Part shown: piece by piece, positions 41,206 through 50,973 of the stretch | How positions within the stretch are numbered: the first letter of the stretch is position 1 | How the letters are laid out: each line of letters opens with the position of its first letter | Origin: Adiantum capillus-veneris | Lineage: Eukaryota; Streptophyta; Polypodiopsida; Polypodiales; Pteridaceae | DNA length: 64,000 nucleotides | Reading direction: 5' to 3' | NCBI GenBank assembly: GCA_014529385.2 | Contig: CM043955.1 | Span: 151,888,140 to 151,952,139, forward strand | Made by a program: the position numbers and the translations under genes | Notes under the pieces: model-generated | The model's database searches: none | What the model was told of the DNA's origin: nothing | The model's input: only the letters and a program-made list of their open reading frames with translations

Positions 41206-43863
41206 ATGATGGGGAGTCAACAGCCAAGAGGTTTCTCCGGTGAAGGATCAATGCTAGGAGGAAGTACCTCCCAGAACCCTTTGAATGATGCCAAGTTCAC
41301 TATAATCTTCTTAGAAGGAACAAACTCTAGGGGAGCCCTAGTTTATTCTGACTATCGAGGATGCAAGTGTATTTGTATAGAAGAAAGACCGTCTCAGAGA
41401 CTAGAGATAATTCAAGTCTATGATGATGGACATAGATTCCGAGATGAAAAGGGGAACCACTATCTGATAATTAGCAACCTTGAGGATTACAACAGATATG
41501 GAGATAATGTGGCAAAAGGAAAAATGGTCTCAGAAACTCAAGAACCGCCTCCAAAAATTGATCGACCTGGATCTGTTTTTATGTATGATAAAAAAACAAC
41601 CAAGGTCTCTACCTATAATGAGAATGTGGGAATTTACAAGCATGAGAGCGAGGGAGTAGTCTCTTATTTTTGATGCAAAGAACCCTACCCAAATGAATTA
41701 AGCAAAATACAAGGTTCTTTACTTATTCTCTTATGAAATTGCTATGGGAAAGGATATCATTTTTGTTGACAGGTATGGGCGAGAATACAAACGCATCCTC
41801 CCAGAGGAGGTAGAAAAGGCAACAGGTCCAGAAACATCAACATATGCCCCCGAAGAAGTACCAAGGTCCCCCTATACCCCTAGCAAGTCAGCAAATCCAT
41901 TTTTAGAGTAGGAGACAATATCATATTGTAACCGACAACAGATGTTCAACTACCAGAACGAACAAGCAACCCAACCATCATTGCAGGCATGGCTTCAACA
42001 AAGTGCAACATTAGAACAAAACCGAAACAGAGATGGTTATCCAGCCGCAAGAGGGCTAAGAGATTTCCAAGAACCACCACTCTATTCACAGTATCAAGGC
42101 AAGAGTAAGCCAAAAACTCAAGAGTCGACAGAGCCTAGAAGACCACCCGTAGAACGAGTTCGAAGAGATGAACCACCTCTTGCAAGAACCGTCAGAAATT
42201 ATGGCTTAGGGGCACCTCTAGGAGAGGAACCCTCCCACTACAGAAGTCCAGAGGAGGTATATCGAGTAGGACAAGGAGAACCAATGATGAGATTTGTAGA
42301 CCATCGTAGAATTAGACCTTCGCAGGTGCAAAAATGGGTAAACAAGAAATACACAAGAAACAGAGATCCTAGGGATAGTGTAGCAGACTTTGTGCGTGTA
42401 ATTAGAGCTGAAGAAGTTTTGGACTTCCCTGCTTAATTTGCAGGGTTTGGGCTTACTCTAGAGGAGGATGCCGCCACTTGGTTTGACTCTGTGGAGCATA
42501 GAGATTTCGAGTTTATGGAGAATGTTTTTGACAAGTTTATTGAGGAATTCTCACAAAGAGGGATAGCTCATAATACAGTCTCACAAATCCATAAGTTCAA
42601 ATAGAAAGAAGGGGAATCTGTGCGAAAGGCAGCCCTACGACTAAAAAGATATGTGAAGTTCTGCCCTGTGGAAGAACTGCCAACTCAGTCCAGACTTATG
42701 CTTATATTTATTCAATGACTAAGGAACACAGACCTCTAGAAGGACTTACATATGAAGAGGAGCACGACGTTAAATGAGTTAACTAAGGAAGCTCTTTATC
42801 TTGTAGACAATTGTGTGGTCCAGAAGGAGGGTGAATTCAAGGATCTTGATGACGATTCATCCTCACAACAAAGTGGAAGCAAGTCCGCTAAGACAACACC
42901 GAAAGAAGAAGTAGCTGTAAGCCAGGAGCAGCTTGTAGAGGAAGTGCTAAAAAACTTTAATAAGTGTGCTATTGAACAAAAATGGACAAACCATGTGACG
43001 GAAGAATGTTATTATAACAAGGGATATGTGAGAGAACAACCATATGCTCCCCAAGTTCAGGCAGCATCTCCTCAACTTCCACCGATGCCTAGGTATCAAG
43101 CAGGCAACCTACCAGGACCTGTAGGTGTAGAAAGACCACAACCAGTATTGGGGCAACAACGAACCCTACCAGGAGTAATACCGGTAGGCATAAGATACAC
43201 ACCAATGGTAAACGAACTAGAAGAGAAGGCTTTGGTACCTATGCATGCGTATTATGATGGTTCCAATGGATATGCAGCAAATCCTGCCTATTATACACCA
43301 AAAGAAACCCCAACGCCAGAACCTTGGAGCATGATTGGAAGTACATGACCACCAATAGCTGCACATGCAGTAGGAGAAGGAAGATACAGCTTGGATGAAT
43401 GAATATTGTGGTTCATAGCCAACGGAGGCATGGGCGGGCAGAGGCATGCACACCAACAAAGAGGAGCTCAAGGAGCATCTCAACAGCGTAAGGATCCTGC
43501 TACAAGTGTGGTGGTGACCATTGGCTAAGAGACTGTCCTCATGATGAAATCATTAGAGTCAGCATATATTGCACCAAGTGTGGAATTACTCACTTGATTC
43601 TTGATTGCCCTAAGAACCCGAGCAAAGGAGCAAAGACTACTTTGAACATGCTGGGAGCAGTGCCTTCCAGTGGAGGGTCAAAAAACAAAACTACAATTCC
43701 TGTTAAGGTCTTGACGAGAGCCCAAACAAGGAAAGATGACAATCAGCCCAAGAGTAGGGATGAAAATCAAGAGGAAATCAAGACTGACAAGTCTAGCGTC
43801 AGTCGTGATAATCCTTGGAAAGAACGAAGAGCGAAAATAAAAGCTAGACATGAACGAAAATAG
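41206..43863 (+). pseudogene. Gag of element C
   Basis: Fragments from Met at 41,206. They include VDRYGREYK, a basic Pro/Arg linker, capsid FGLTLEEDAATWFDSVEHRD and KRYVKFCPVEELP, the segment KWTNHVTEECYY, and two zinc knuckles near 43,500-43,610: CYKCGGDHWLRDC and CTKCGITHLILDC, both CX2CX3HX4C. Frame-breaking stops occur at about 41,671, 42,434, 42,602, 43,346 and others. Gag would form the particle and bind RNA. Very close to B's gag at 62,950-64,000. Confidence 0.85.
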
Positions 43864-44795
43864 AAGGCTGTAGAAGCTGAGCTAACAATGGCTCGAGAGC
43901 AACTTAAACAGCAGAGAGAGTCTGACTCTCTAAAAGCAACGGTGGGACCTAGGAGTGCAAGCTCAGGAGGGTCTGTATTGGTAGATAAGATCAATGAACC
44001 CTTGGATGCAATCTTGCAAGCCTATGAAGAAAGATGGAAAAATAGAGAGTCTAGAGCAAAGGTGGATGACATATCCATATCGAGAGATAGAAAAACAGAG
44101 ACTAGAGATGTGCAAGCAGTTGATTGAAACTGTACAAGCCTTACTAGAGCCTCCACCTGTGTAAGTGAAGGATAGAATAATCAAACCACCAAACAATGAA
44201 ACACCTATCAAAACTGAACAAAGGGTACTTGACGAGATAGAAAACGTTAAATCCTTGCCTGATGTAGAGGATGCAAGAGTCGTGCCTAATAGCACTGATG
44301 ACACTGAAGGGTTTTCCACCATATGCACCCATTGTGGGAGAAAAATGGCCTGAAGAGCTATGGGAAATGGTGAGAAAAGCTCAAGAAAAATATGAGACAA
44401 AAACAGTCGAGTCAACGCCTTTCTCGGATTTGAACTTGAATAAATCACCATGGGATTTAGACGCTAAATCATTTCAAGGGGATAATGGTTCAGTTGCATC
44501 AGAAAATAGCAGACCAACGTCACTCAGAACTTTGCCACCATACATGGGAGACTATGAGGCAAAGTCGAAAATTAGAAGGGTACCTTCTCAAAGAATAGGA
44601 GGGTCAAATCAATTGGACACTAAAATTTTGACAGACTTTTTGTCTACTCCGGTAAAGTGTACAATCACATCGGCAAAATTAGGCCAAGCATGTGGACGGA
44701 AGTGGGAAAATATCTTGAGAAATTTGGTATAAGGACGCCTCTTAAGTTTCGAAACTAAGCTTAATGACACAGAACCGAGAGTCAATACTAGACCA
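43864..44795 (+). pseudogene. Gag C-terminal coil of element C
   Basis: Coil KAVEAELTMAREQLKQQRES leads into ASSGGSVLVDKINEPLDAIL and LRTLPPYMGDYEAKSKIRR. The same sequence of blocks occurs in A and B and joins zinc knuckle to protease. Frameshifts occur near 44,100, 44,300 and 44,730. Confidence 0.75.
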
Positions 44796-45534
44796 GTGCC
44801 TCTCAACAAGGTTGGAGAGTATTGTGAGGGTGAAGACGGCAACACTACTCTACCAATCGAGTATAACAGCATAGAGACTAAGGCCATACTTGATAGTGGA
44901 GCTGACATTACCATTGCTACCAAATTGCTATGGGAAAAATGGGGAAAACCGGCAATACGAGCAACTAGAATGAAACTGCAACTAGCGGATGGGCAGGTAG
45001 AAAGACCTATAGGATTGCTTGAGGCAATTGTGGTATCTCATGTGGCATAGAGTGTGAACATACATTTGCCATAGTAGATTTTGGCAAGAAAAACAATTAT
45101 GAAATCATCCTTGGTAGGCCGTTCATGAGGCAACTCAAGATAGTGCAAGATTGGGGGTATGATTATTTGTATCTAAGACATGCTGAAACCACTACACGTG
45201 TAAATATGAGGAATCATAGCTACCATGATGTCACAAGAACACCTGTGGAAGATTTTGACTCAACCACCATTAGTGGATCAGAAGTCCCAGCGTGATTCTG
45301 TAAGAAAAAGGAGATATGGATGTGCGGAGCATCTCAATGTAGTGAATTCGACCACAATGAAAGGACACTAGAGAGGGTATTGAAAGACGATGCCTATATA
45401 CGAGAGCCCTTCCCTGAAGAGAAGCTTGAACCCCTAGAATGGTCTCAAATTTTGGCTACTTTGGATGTGTGCGTCAATGAAGTCACTCCCACAAAATTTT
45501 GTGACGAGAATGGCTACGATATTGTACCATAGTA
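44796..45534 (+). pseudogene. Retropepsin 1 of element C
   Basis: EYCEGEDGNTTLPIEYN and then the active site AILDSGADITIATK (DSGA at 44,892-44,903) and LQLADGQVERPIG. A frameshift near 45,045 follows, then IILGRPFMRQLKIV and the end FCDENGYDIVP. The active site is intact, unlike B's, but the enzyme is split by the shift and a TGA at 45,294. Confidence 0.85.
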
Positions 45535-45993
45535 CATCTTGAGCAAAATTGTGGAGGAAGACCAGAATGAAGGAGACACCGAGAATGCGAGGGTCAATCA
45601 AATGGAAACGAAACTTGATATTAAGATAGTGGGTTATGTGGACATCCCCACTAAAAACATCGGGCAGGATGGAGAAGAATTTTATGATTCTTCTGTGATC
45701 GATGTGAAAACGAAGATAATGCGGATGACGAGAAGTTGAAAAATACGAAAGAAGACGACCATCAGGATCAAGACAATGACGTCTTTTACAACTTCCCAAA
45801 CCAAAGTGTGAGACGCCAAAAAAGATACAAGAGTGGCGACACCATAAAAGTCTACCAAAGGTTTAGATCTATGCCTGAGTTCAGGAGTAAGACACATTTC
45901 CTTATGAACATTCATGCTATTGATTGTGCTAAGGATAAAGTGTCATGAAGGTTTCTTAAGATTGCTGAAGAGCCAGGTTTCAAGGCAAGACTG
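45535..45993 (+). pseudogene. Protease-RT linker of element C
   Basis: Acidic, then basic linker with EEFYDSS, FRSMPEFRSKTHFLMNIHAI and broken frames. It corresponds to the linker in B. No known fold. Confidence 0.6.
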
Positions 45994-47070
45994 TTGAATT
46001 TTAAGAAAACTAGCAAGGCAAAAAAGAGAGTTGCGAAGGAAATATTGAATGTCTTTGGAGATCCAATTATAACGAAAGTTGAGAGGAAAAAGAAATACAA
46101 TGATTTGAAACAAAAGCTGAAAAATGTATGGACAATTGAGATGGAAAGTAGCGATGGATCGAACGCTAGTGATGGGAGTAAAGAGATAGATCTACCTCCT
46201 CACTATTGTAAGTACACCATTCAGGAGAGAAAATTGGTGGTCCAGCAAAAACCAATGAGAGAGCCTAAACCCAATGAGTCCTATGATGGGCCAGAGAACG
46301 CCAAGAAAATAGACCTAGCAGAGTTGAGAGAAAGTCCTCGACCTGCTTACATTGCCACTGATCTAAGCCAGGAAGAAGAGGACTTACTGATCAAAACGCT
46401 TAAAGAATTTTGTGATGTATTTGCCTGGTCATACAAAGATCTAAAGAGGGTGGATCCTAACATTTGTGAACATTCAATCCCTCTGAAGTCACATGCAAAG
46501 CCAAGAAAACAACATCCGTACACGTACAATGAGACATTTGCCAAAAGGATCAAGGACGAGATAGACAAACTTATGGATGCTGAATTTATTTATGAGATAG
46601 AGCACACTGACTGGGTGTCGCCAATCGTGGTGGTACCTAAGAAAAACGGGAAATTACGGGTGTGTGTGAATCTCAAGAAGGTAAATGCAGCAACAATAAG
46701 GGACAACTATCCTCTTCCTATCACGGAACATGTCCTAGAATGAGTAGCAGGCAAGTAAGCCTATAGCTTTATGGACGGATTCTCTGGTTATAACCAATTG
46801 GGGTTAAACTAGAAGACCAGTACAAAACAACGTTTGAAATTGAATGGGGCATATATGCATTTAGGGTAATGCCATTTGGCTTGACCAATTCTCCAGCCAC
46901 ATTTCAGATATTAATGACACATGCTTTCAAAGAATACTTGCGAATATTTTTGGATATTTACATGGATGACTTGTGTGTCTATTCTCTATTGAGAGAAGAC
47001 CATATAGATCATCTTAGAAAGCTATTCAAAAAATGCAGAACGTATAGGATTTGCCTCAACCCATAAAAAT
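45994..47070 (+). pseudogene. Reverse transcriptase of element C
   Basis: A 249-codon frame with KDLKRVDPNICEHSIPLK, DWVSPIVVVPKKNGKLRVC and ATIRDNYPLPITEHVLE ends in TGA at 46,741. After a frameshift, MPFGLTNSPATFQ and an intact catalytic box (YMDD, 46,959-46,970) follow. The motifs belong with the Athila/Tat group rather than the chromoviruses. It copied element RNA to DNA inside the particle. Confidence 0.9.
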
Positions 47071-47078
47071 GTGTATTC

Positions 47079-47830
47079 ATGGCACGGCAAGGCAAGATCC
47101 TAGGCCACATAGTATCGGCTAATGGAATTACCACTGATGAAGACAAGGTAAAGGTGATCATAGAATTGCCAATACCAAACACTGTACGAGAGGTACAATC
47201 ATTTATGAGACATTGTGGATACTACCGACGTTTTATCTACATGTATGTTGTAATAGCAAAACCCTTGTATAGTTTGATCACGATCTTCATATGGACCGAC
47301 CAATGTGAGGAGTCATTCCAGAAATTAAAAGATGCACTGGTATCTGCACCAATTCTAAAAGCACTGGATTGGTCAAATATTTTCCATGTATGCGTAGATG
47401 CTTCAACATTTGCAATAGGCTGTATATTAGCACAACCAGGAGAGGGTAATACAGATTTTTCCATTAGTTATGCTAGTAGACAACTCAACTGTGCAGAGAA
47501 GAATTATACCACCACTGAAAGAGAAGGATTAGGTATGATATACACGGTAAAGAAATTTCATCATTATTTGCTTGTGAACAAATTCACATTTTTTGTGGAT
47601 CATCAGGAACTTTTGTACTTAGTAAACAAACCTTGTAACACGGGACGAATTGTAAGATGGTTCATTGTGTTGCTGGAGTTTGATTTTATGGTAGTAGTAA
47701 AGAAAGGAAAAACTCATCAAAGAGCAGACCACCTTTCTCGATTACTAAATGGCGAAAAGGCTACTGGTGTAGATGATGATCTCCCAAACGCATAACTATT
47801 TAATATAGGGATGGTACCAAAGTGGTCAGA
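47079..47830 (+). pseudogene. RT connection and RNase H of element C
   Basis: A 238-codon open frame starting at the connection (GKILGHIVSANGITTDEDKV), with HCGYYRRF, HVCVDASTFAIGCILAQPG, YASRQLNCAEKNYTTTERE (the Glu region), and FVDHQELLYLVNKP. The Asp of VDAS, the Glu of TTERE and the Asp of FVDH are in place. KKGKTHQRADHLSRL closes it. I see no second (archaeal-type) RNase H of the kind known in Tat elements. Confidence 0.9.
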
Positions 47831-47865
47831 GCAGATTATTCCATTGTTGACATATGGAATGAATC

Positions 47866-48511
47866 TTGACGAAAGACACACGGTGGAAGATGTTAGACAA
47901 GCAAAAAATTACACTATGCTTGCGGGAAGAATGTTTTCATCATGGTAACGATGGGATTCTAAGGTTGTGTATAGGCCCAGAGGAGTACGACGCGTATCTA
48001 GAAGAGACACATACACAGACAGGGGGTTTCCATCGAGGAAATCAAATAACCTATGAACGATTACGAAGACTTGGAGTGTATTGGCCTGGAATGGCAGGTG
48101 ATGTAGCTAATTACATCAAGAAATGCAACTTTTGCACAGCCAATAACACTGTGGATTATGCCACATTATACCAAGTAACGATAGCACCCACATGGAGTCA
48201 TGCTATTGTGGAATATTTGACTAATAAGGAGTTGCCGGGAGATTGGTCTAAATCCAGACAAAAGGCTTTACAAATTGAAGTGAATAGGTATACCATCATT
48301 AGTGACCAAATGTATAAAAGAGGACCCGATGACCAGTTGAGGATAGTTCCTCATGAAAATGACTACTTTCCATTATTGGAGCAAGCCCATGCAGGCATAA
48401 CAGTGGGTCATTTTCGGTGAGAGAATCGTAAAAATCATTATGATTGCAGGCATATGGTGGCCGACCATGATTCAAGATGCAAAAGAATTCGTGAAAAGGT
48501 GTGATGAATGT
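47866..48511 (+). pseudogene. Two successive H2C2 zinc modules of element C
   Basis: Within one 184-codon frame: module 1 has H-X6-H (ETHTQTGGFHRG), then GVYWPGM and CNFC (48,010-48,135). Module 2 has H-X6-H (AHAGITVGHF) and, after a frameshift, GIWWPTM and CDEC (48,388-48,511). The intervals H to C and the aromatic W-P pair agree, so module 1 looks like a duplicate. A linker with LTNKELPGDWSKSRQKALQI sits between them. Confidence 0.75.
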
Positions 48512-49065
48512 CAACGCACTAAGGTGTCAGTTGAGAGAGACGACATGCCTTTAAGACCAATGATGAGTGCTCGAGCATTCACTAAATGGGGATTGGACTT
48601 GTTGGTCCTATTACTCCACCAGCTTATCTTTCAAAGCACAATACATCATAGTGGCCACTGATTATATGACCAAATGGGTGGAAGCAAAAGCCACAACAAA
48701 GGCAGATGCTAGAACCACGGCACAATTCTTATATGAATATGTGCTTACACGATATGGCCTACCAATCGAGCTGGTGAGTGATAGAGGGACGCACTTTGTA
48801 AATGAAGTTATCAAACATCTCTTGACTGAGTTTATGATAATTCATCGCAAATCTGCACCCTACCATCCACAAGCCAATGGCCAAGCAGAAGCGACCAACA
48901 AAATATTGTGCACAGTTCTTACGAAACTGGTTAGTGAAACAAGGACGGACTGGGATCTGGGATCAAATGCTATATTCAGCATTGTGGGCTTATCGAGTTG
49001 CATATAAAACAACACCGTTTAATATGGTGTATATATGGGATAAATGCAATAGTGCCTATTGAGTT
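48512..49065 (+). pseudogene. Integrase core of element C
   Basis: The first Asp is in KWGLD at about 48,595, followed by a frameshift, then TDYMTKWVEAKA; the second Asp is in VSDRGTHF and the Glu in NGQAEATNK near 48,890. All catalytic residues are present. The early frameshift and another near 48,975 prevent an intact protein. Confidence 0.85.
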
Positions 49066-49552
49066 TTTGATTCCAACGCTAAGGGTAGCTAAACGGCTGG
49101 ACTGGATGGGCCATGAGCTTTCAGAACGGTTAAATGACCTAGAAAAACTAGACGAGTTATGAGTCAATGCGGTAGCAACCTTTTTTGCCAAGAAAAGGCA
49201 ACAGAAAGAGTTTTTTGACAAACATGTCAAAAAAAAAGACTTTAAAACGGGGGACTATGTCTTGGTATACACCCTTAAACAACATGCCAAAAAACTAAAG
49301 AAAAGAGGAATGGGGCCTTATTTGATCCAAGATATCTCGTCTAGCGGAGCAGTAAAACTGTCGACACTAGATGGAAAAGAAATACCGAATTGGATTAGTG
49401 GGTGTCGTTTGAAAAAGTATCATCTATCTCTAACTCCTGGGATGTTGTTTCAATTGCATTATGGCAAAGCCTATAGACAGGAACAACACGAGTTCATGAC
49501 CAGGCACAACAAGAAGACAAGGAACGCATTGCTAAGCGAAAGCAGTTTCTGA
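49066..49552 (+). pseudogene. Integrase C-terminal domain of element C
   Basis: Reads AKRLDWMGHELSERL, KKRQQKEFFDKHVKKK, GDYVLVYTLKQHAKKLKKRG, MGPYLIQDISSSGAVKLSTL and WISGCRLKKYH. It has the small barrel with G-P-Y/F typical of gypsy integrases and no chromodomain. A stop near 49,159 lies in its helical start. Confidence 0.85.
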
Positions 49553-49689
49553 GGACAATAAACATGGTCACACCGATGATGATTGAAGAATATCCGCTTC
49601 CAACAATCCAAACAATCTAAGCGGATATACAAAGCGAAAAACTAGCAAGGACAATCATAGACCTTATGCTCAGGACGAGAACACATGGT

Positions 49690-50069
49690 GTAGTCCTTAC
49701 ATTAAAGCATATGCAGGCACAGAACAAGTAGAAACCTATGCATTGCTTGACACTGGGGCAAAATTGAGTGTCATTAGCTTTGAGCTCTTTCGAAAACTTG
49801 GACCAATGACGAAATTCATAGAAACACACAAGTTGAAAGTCGCATTGGGTGATGAGGTGACCACTTTGTGGTCTATTATGTTACCAATCACTGTGTTACC
49901 AATCACTATGGTCTATTATGTTACCAATCACTGTGCAGGGGCACACGTACACTCATAAGTTCCATGTGCTGCCACCAAATAGATCAGCAACGCCGTGTAT
50001 CTTAGCAGTGTCGTGGATGAAAGTTAACAGAGTATTCATTGATTTGGATACTAATAAAGCACTGTTCAG
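49690..50069 (+). pseudogene. Second retropepsin-like domain of element C
   Basis: Active site LLDTGAKLSVISFELFRKLG (DTGA at 49,749-49,760), then TLWSIMLPITV, HKFHVLPPN and CILAVSWMKVNRVFIDLDTN. Together these give both halves of a retropepsin fold. A 40-base tandem duplication shifts the frame in the middle. The domain follows integrase, whereas element proteases normally precede RT. Confidence 0.7.
49869..49948. repeat. 40-bp tandem duplication
   Basis: TGGTCTATTATGTTACCAAT and its following bases begin at 49,869 and again at 49,909. Forty is not a multiple of three, so this causes the frameshift in the second protease. Confidence 0.85.
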
Positions 50070-50796
50070 AAATGACAACTTTTCAGAACCCTTCTTATCA
50101 TATGATAAATATGTGTCAATGTGGAGACAGGAGTCCGTACATCTGCAATGCACTAATCAACAACAATCAAAGTTTGGATGGCAAGAAATGTATTATCAAA
50201 AGCCAACAATCATGCAGGGAACCAAGCAAGTATGGGTGCGACGTACAGATCTATCTGAGGCACAATTTCATCAAGGGTGGAAATATCAAGTTTGGCTCAG
50301 GCAAGACATCTTAATTCCTGTAAGGGAGTTGATTGAAGAAAAGACAAATAACCCTACAAAAGCAAAGCTTCGAAGAACAATTATTAACAAGAAGAATCCA
50401 CAATGGACTATATTGGTATGGCGTCCAAAAGTACCAATTCAAAACAAGCCAACAGCACAGGTATGGATGCCGAAGAAGACCAACGAACAATTGTCTACGA
50501 CTGCCAATGACAAGCACCATACAGCCATCATGTCAAAACAAGTAGCGTCAACGACAACAAACACGAGTATCTGTGCAAACAAAGTCAACAAAAAGATATG
50601 GAAACGAAAGGAAGTTCAACCAGAACATGCAACAAAGAATACAACCATATCGACTTCAGCGGAGGCACAAACAAAAGTTCAAAAACCTTGGAAGACCATC
50701 AAAAGACGAGCGGTAGAATTACAACTTCTTATCGCCAAGAAAATCTGCCAGCCAACTAACATTACCACAGGAAACCTCACCGACGAATGCCAATAA
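50070..50796 (+). pseudogene. W-x-P-K repeat domain of element C
   Basis: The longest intact version, the end of a 292-codon open frame. Motifs: KQVWVRRTDLSEAQFHQG, YQVWLRQDIL, ILVWRPKVPI, AQVWMPKKTN and KKIWKRKEV, about 20-50 residues apart, in a basic Gln/Thr/Asn-rich background; ends VELQLLIAKKICQP. I cannot place it in a family. The high content of basic residues suggests contact with nucleic acid, which is only inference. Confidence 0.7.
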
Positions 50797-50959
50797 GCGT
50801 ATCGCTTATACCTTCCTCTTACACCGCATAGATTTTTTATAAATGCATTGACTGTGCATGCATATAGGGCTACCTTACAAGGCCTGCCTTAGCATGAGTT
50901 AACGCCCATGCACATCACATACCCTTGACAATACCTTGTCGTCCGGGAGGACTCCGACC

Positions 50960-50973
50960 AAGAGGGGGGGAGG
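50960..50973 (+). other. Internal polypurine tract of element C
   Basis: AAGAGGGGGGGAGG. The first 13 bases are identical to the 3' PPT at 57,283-57,295. It is followed by GCATTCCAAATGC, a small stem also present in B. Confidence 0.8.

Noticed and set aside
47079-48511. A second, archaeal-type RNase H as known in Tat elements
   Set aside because: The extra segment between RNase H and the usual zinc module carries H-X6-H and CxxC, not RNase H catalytic acids.
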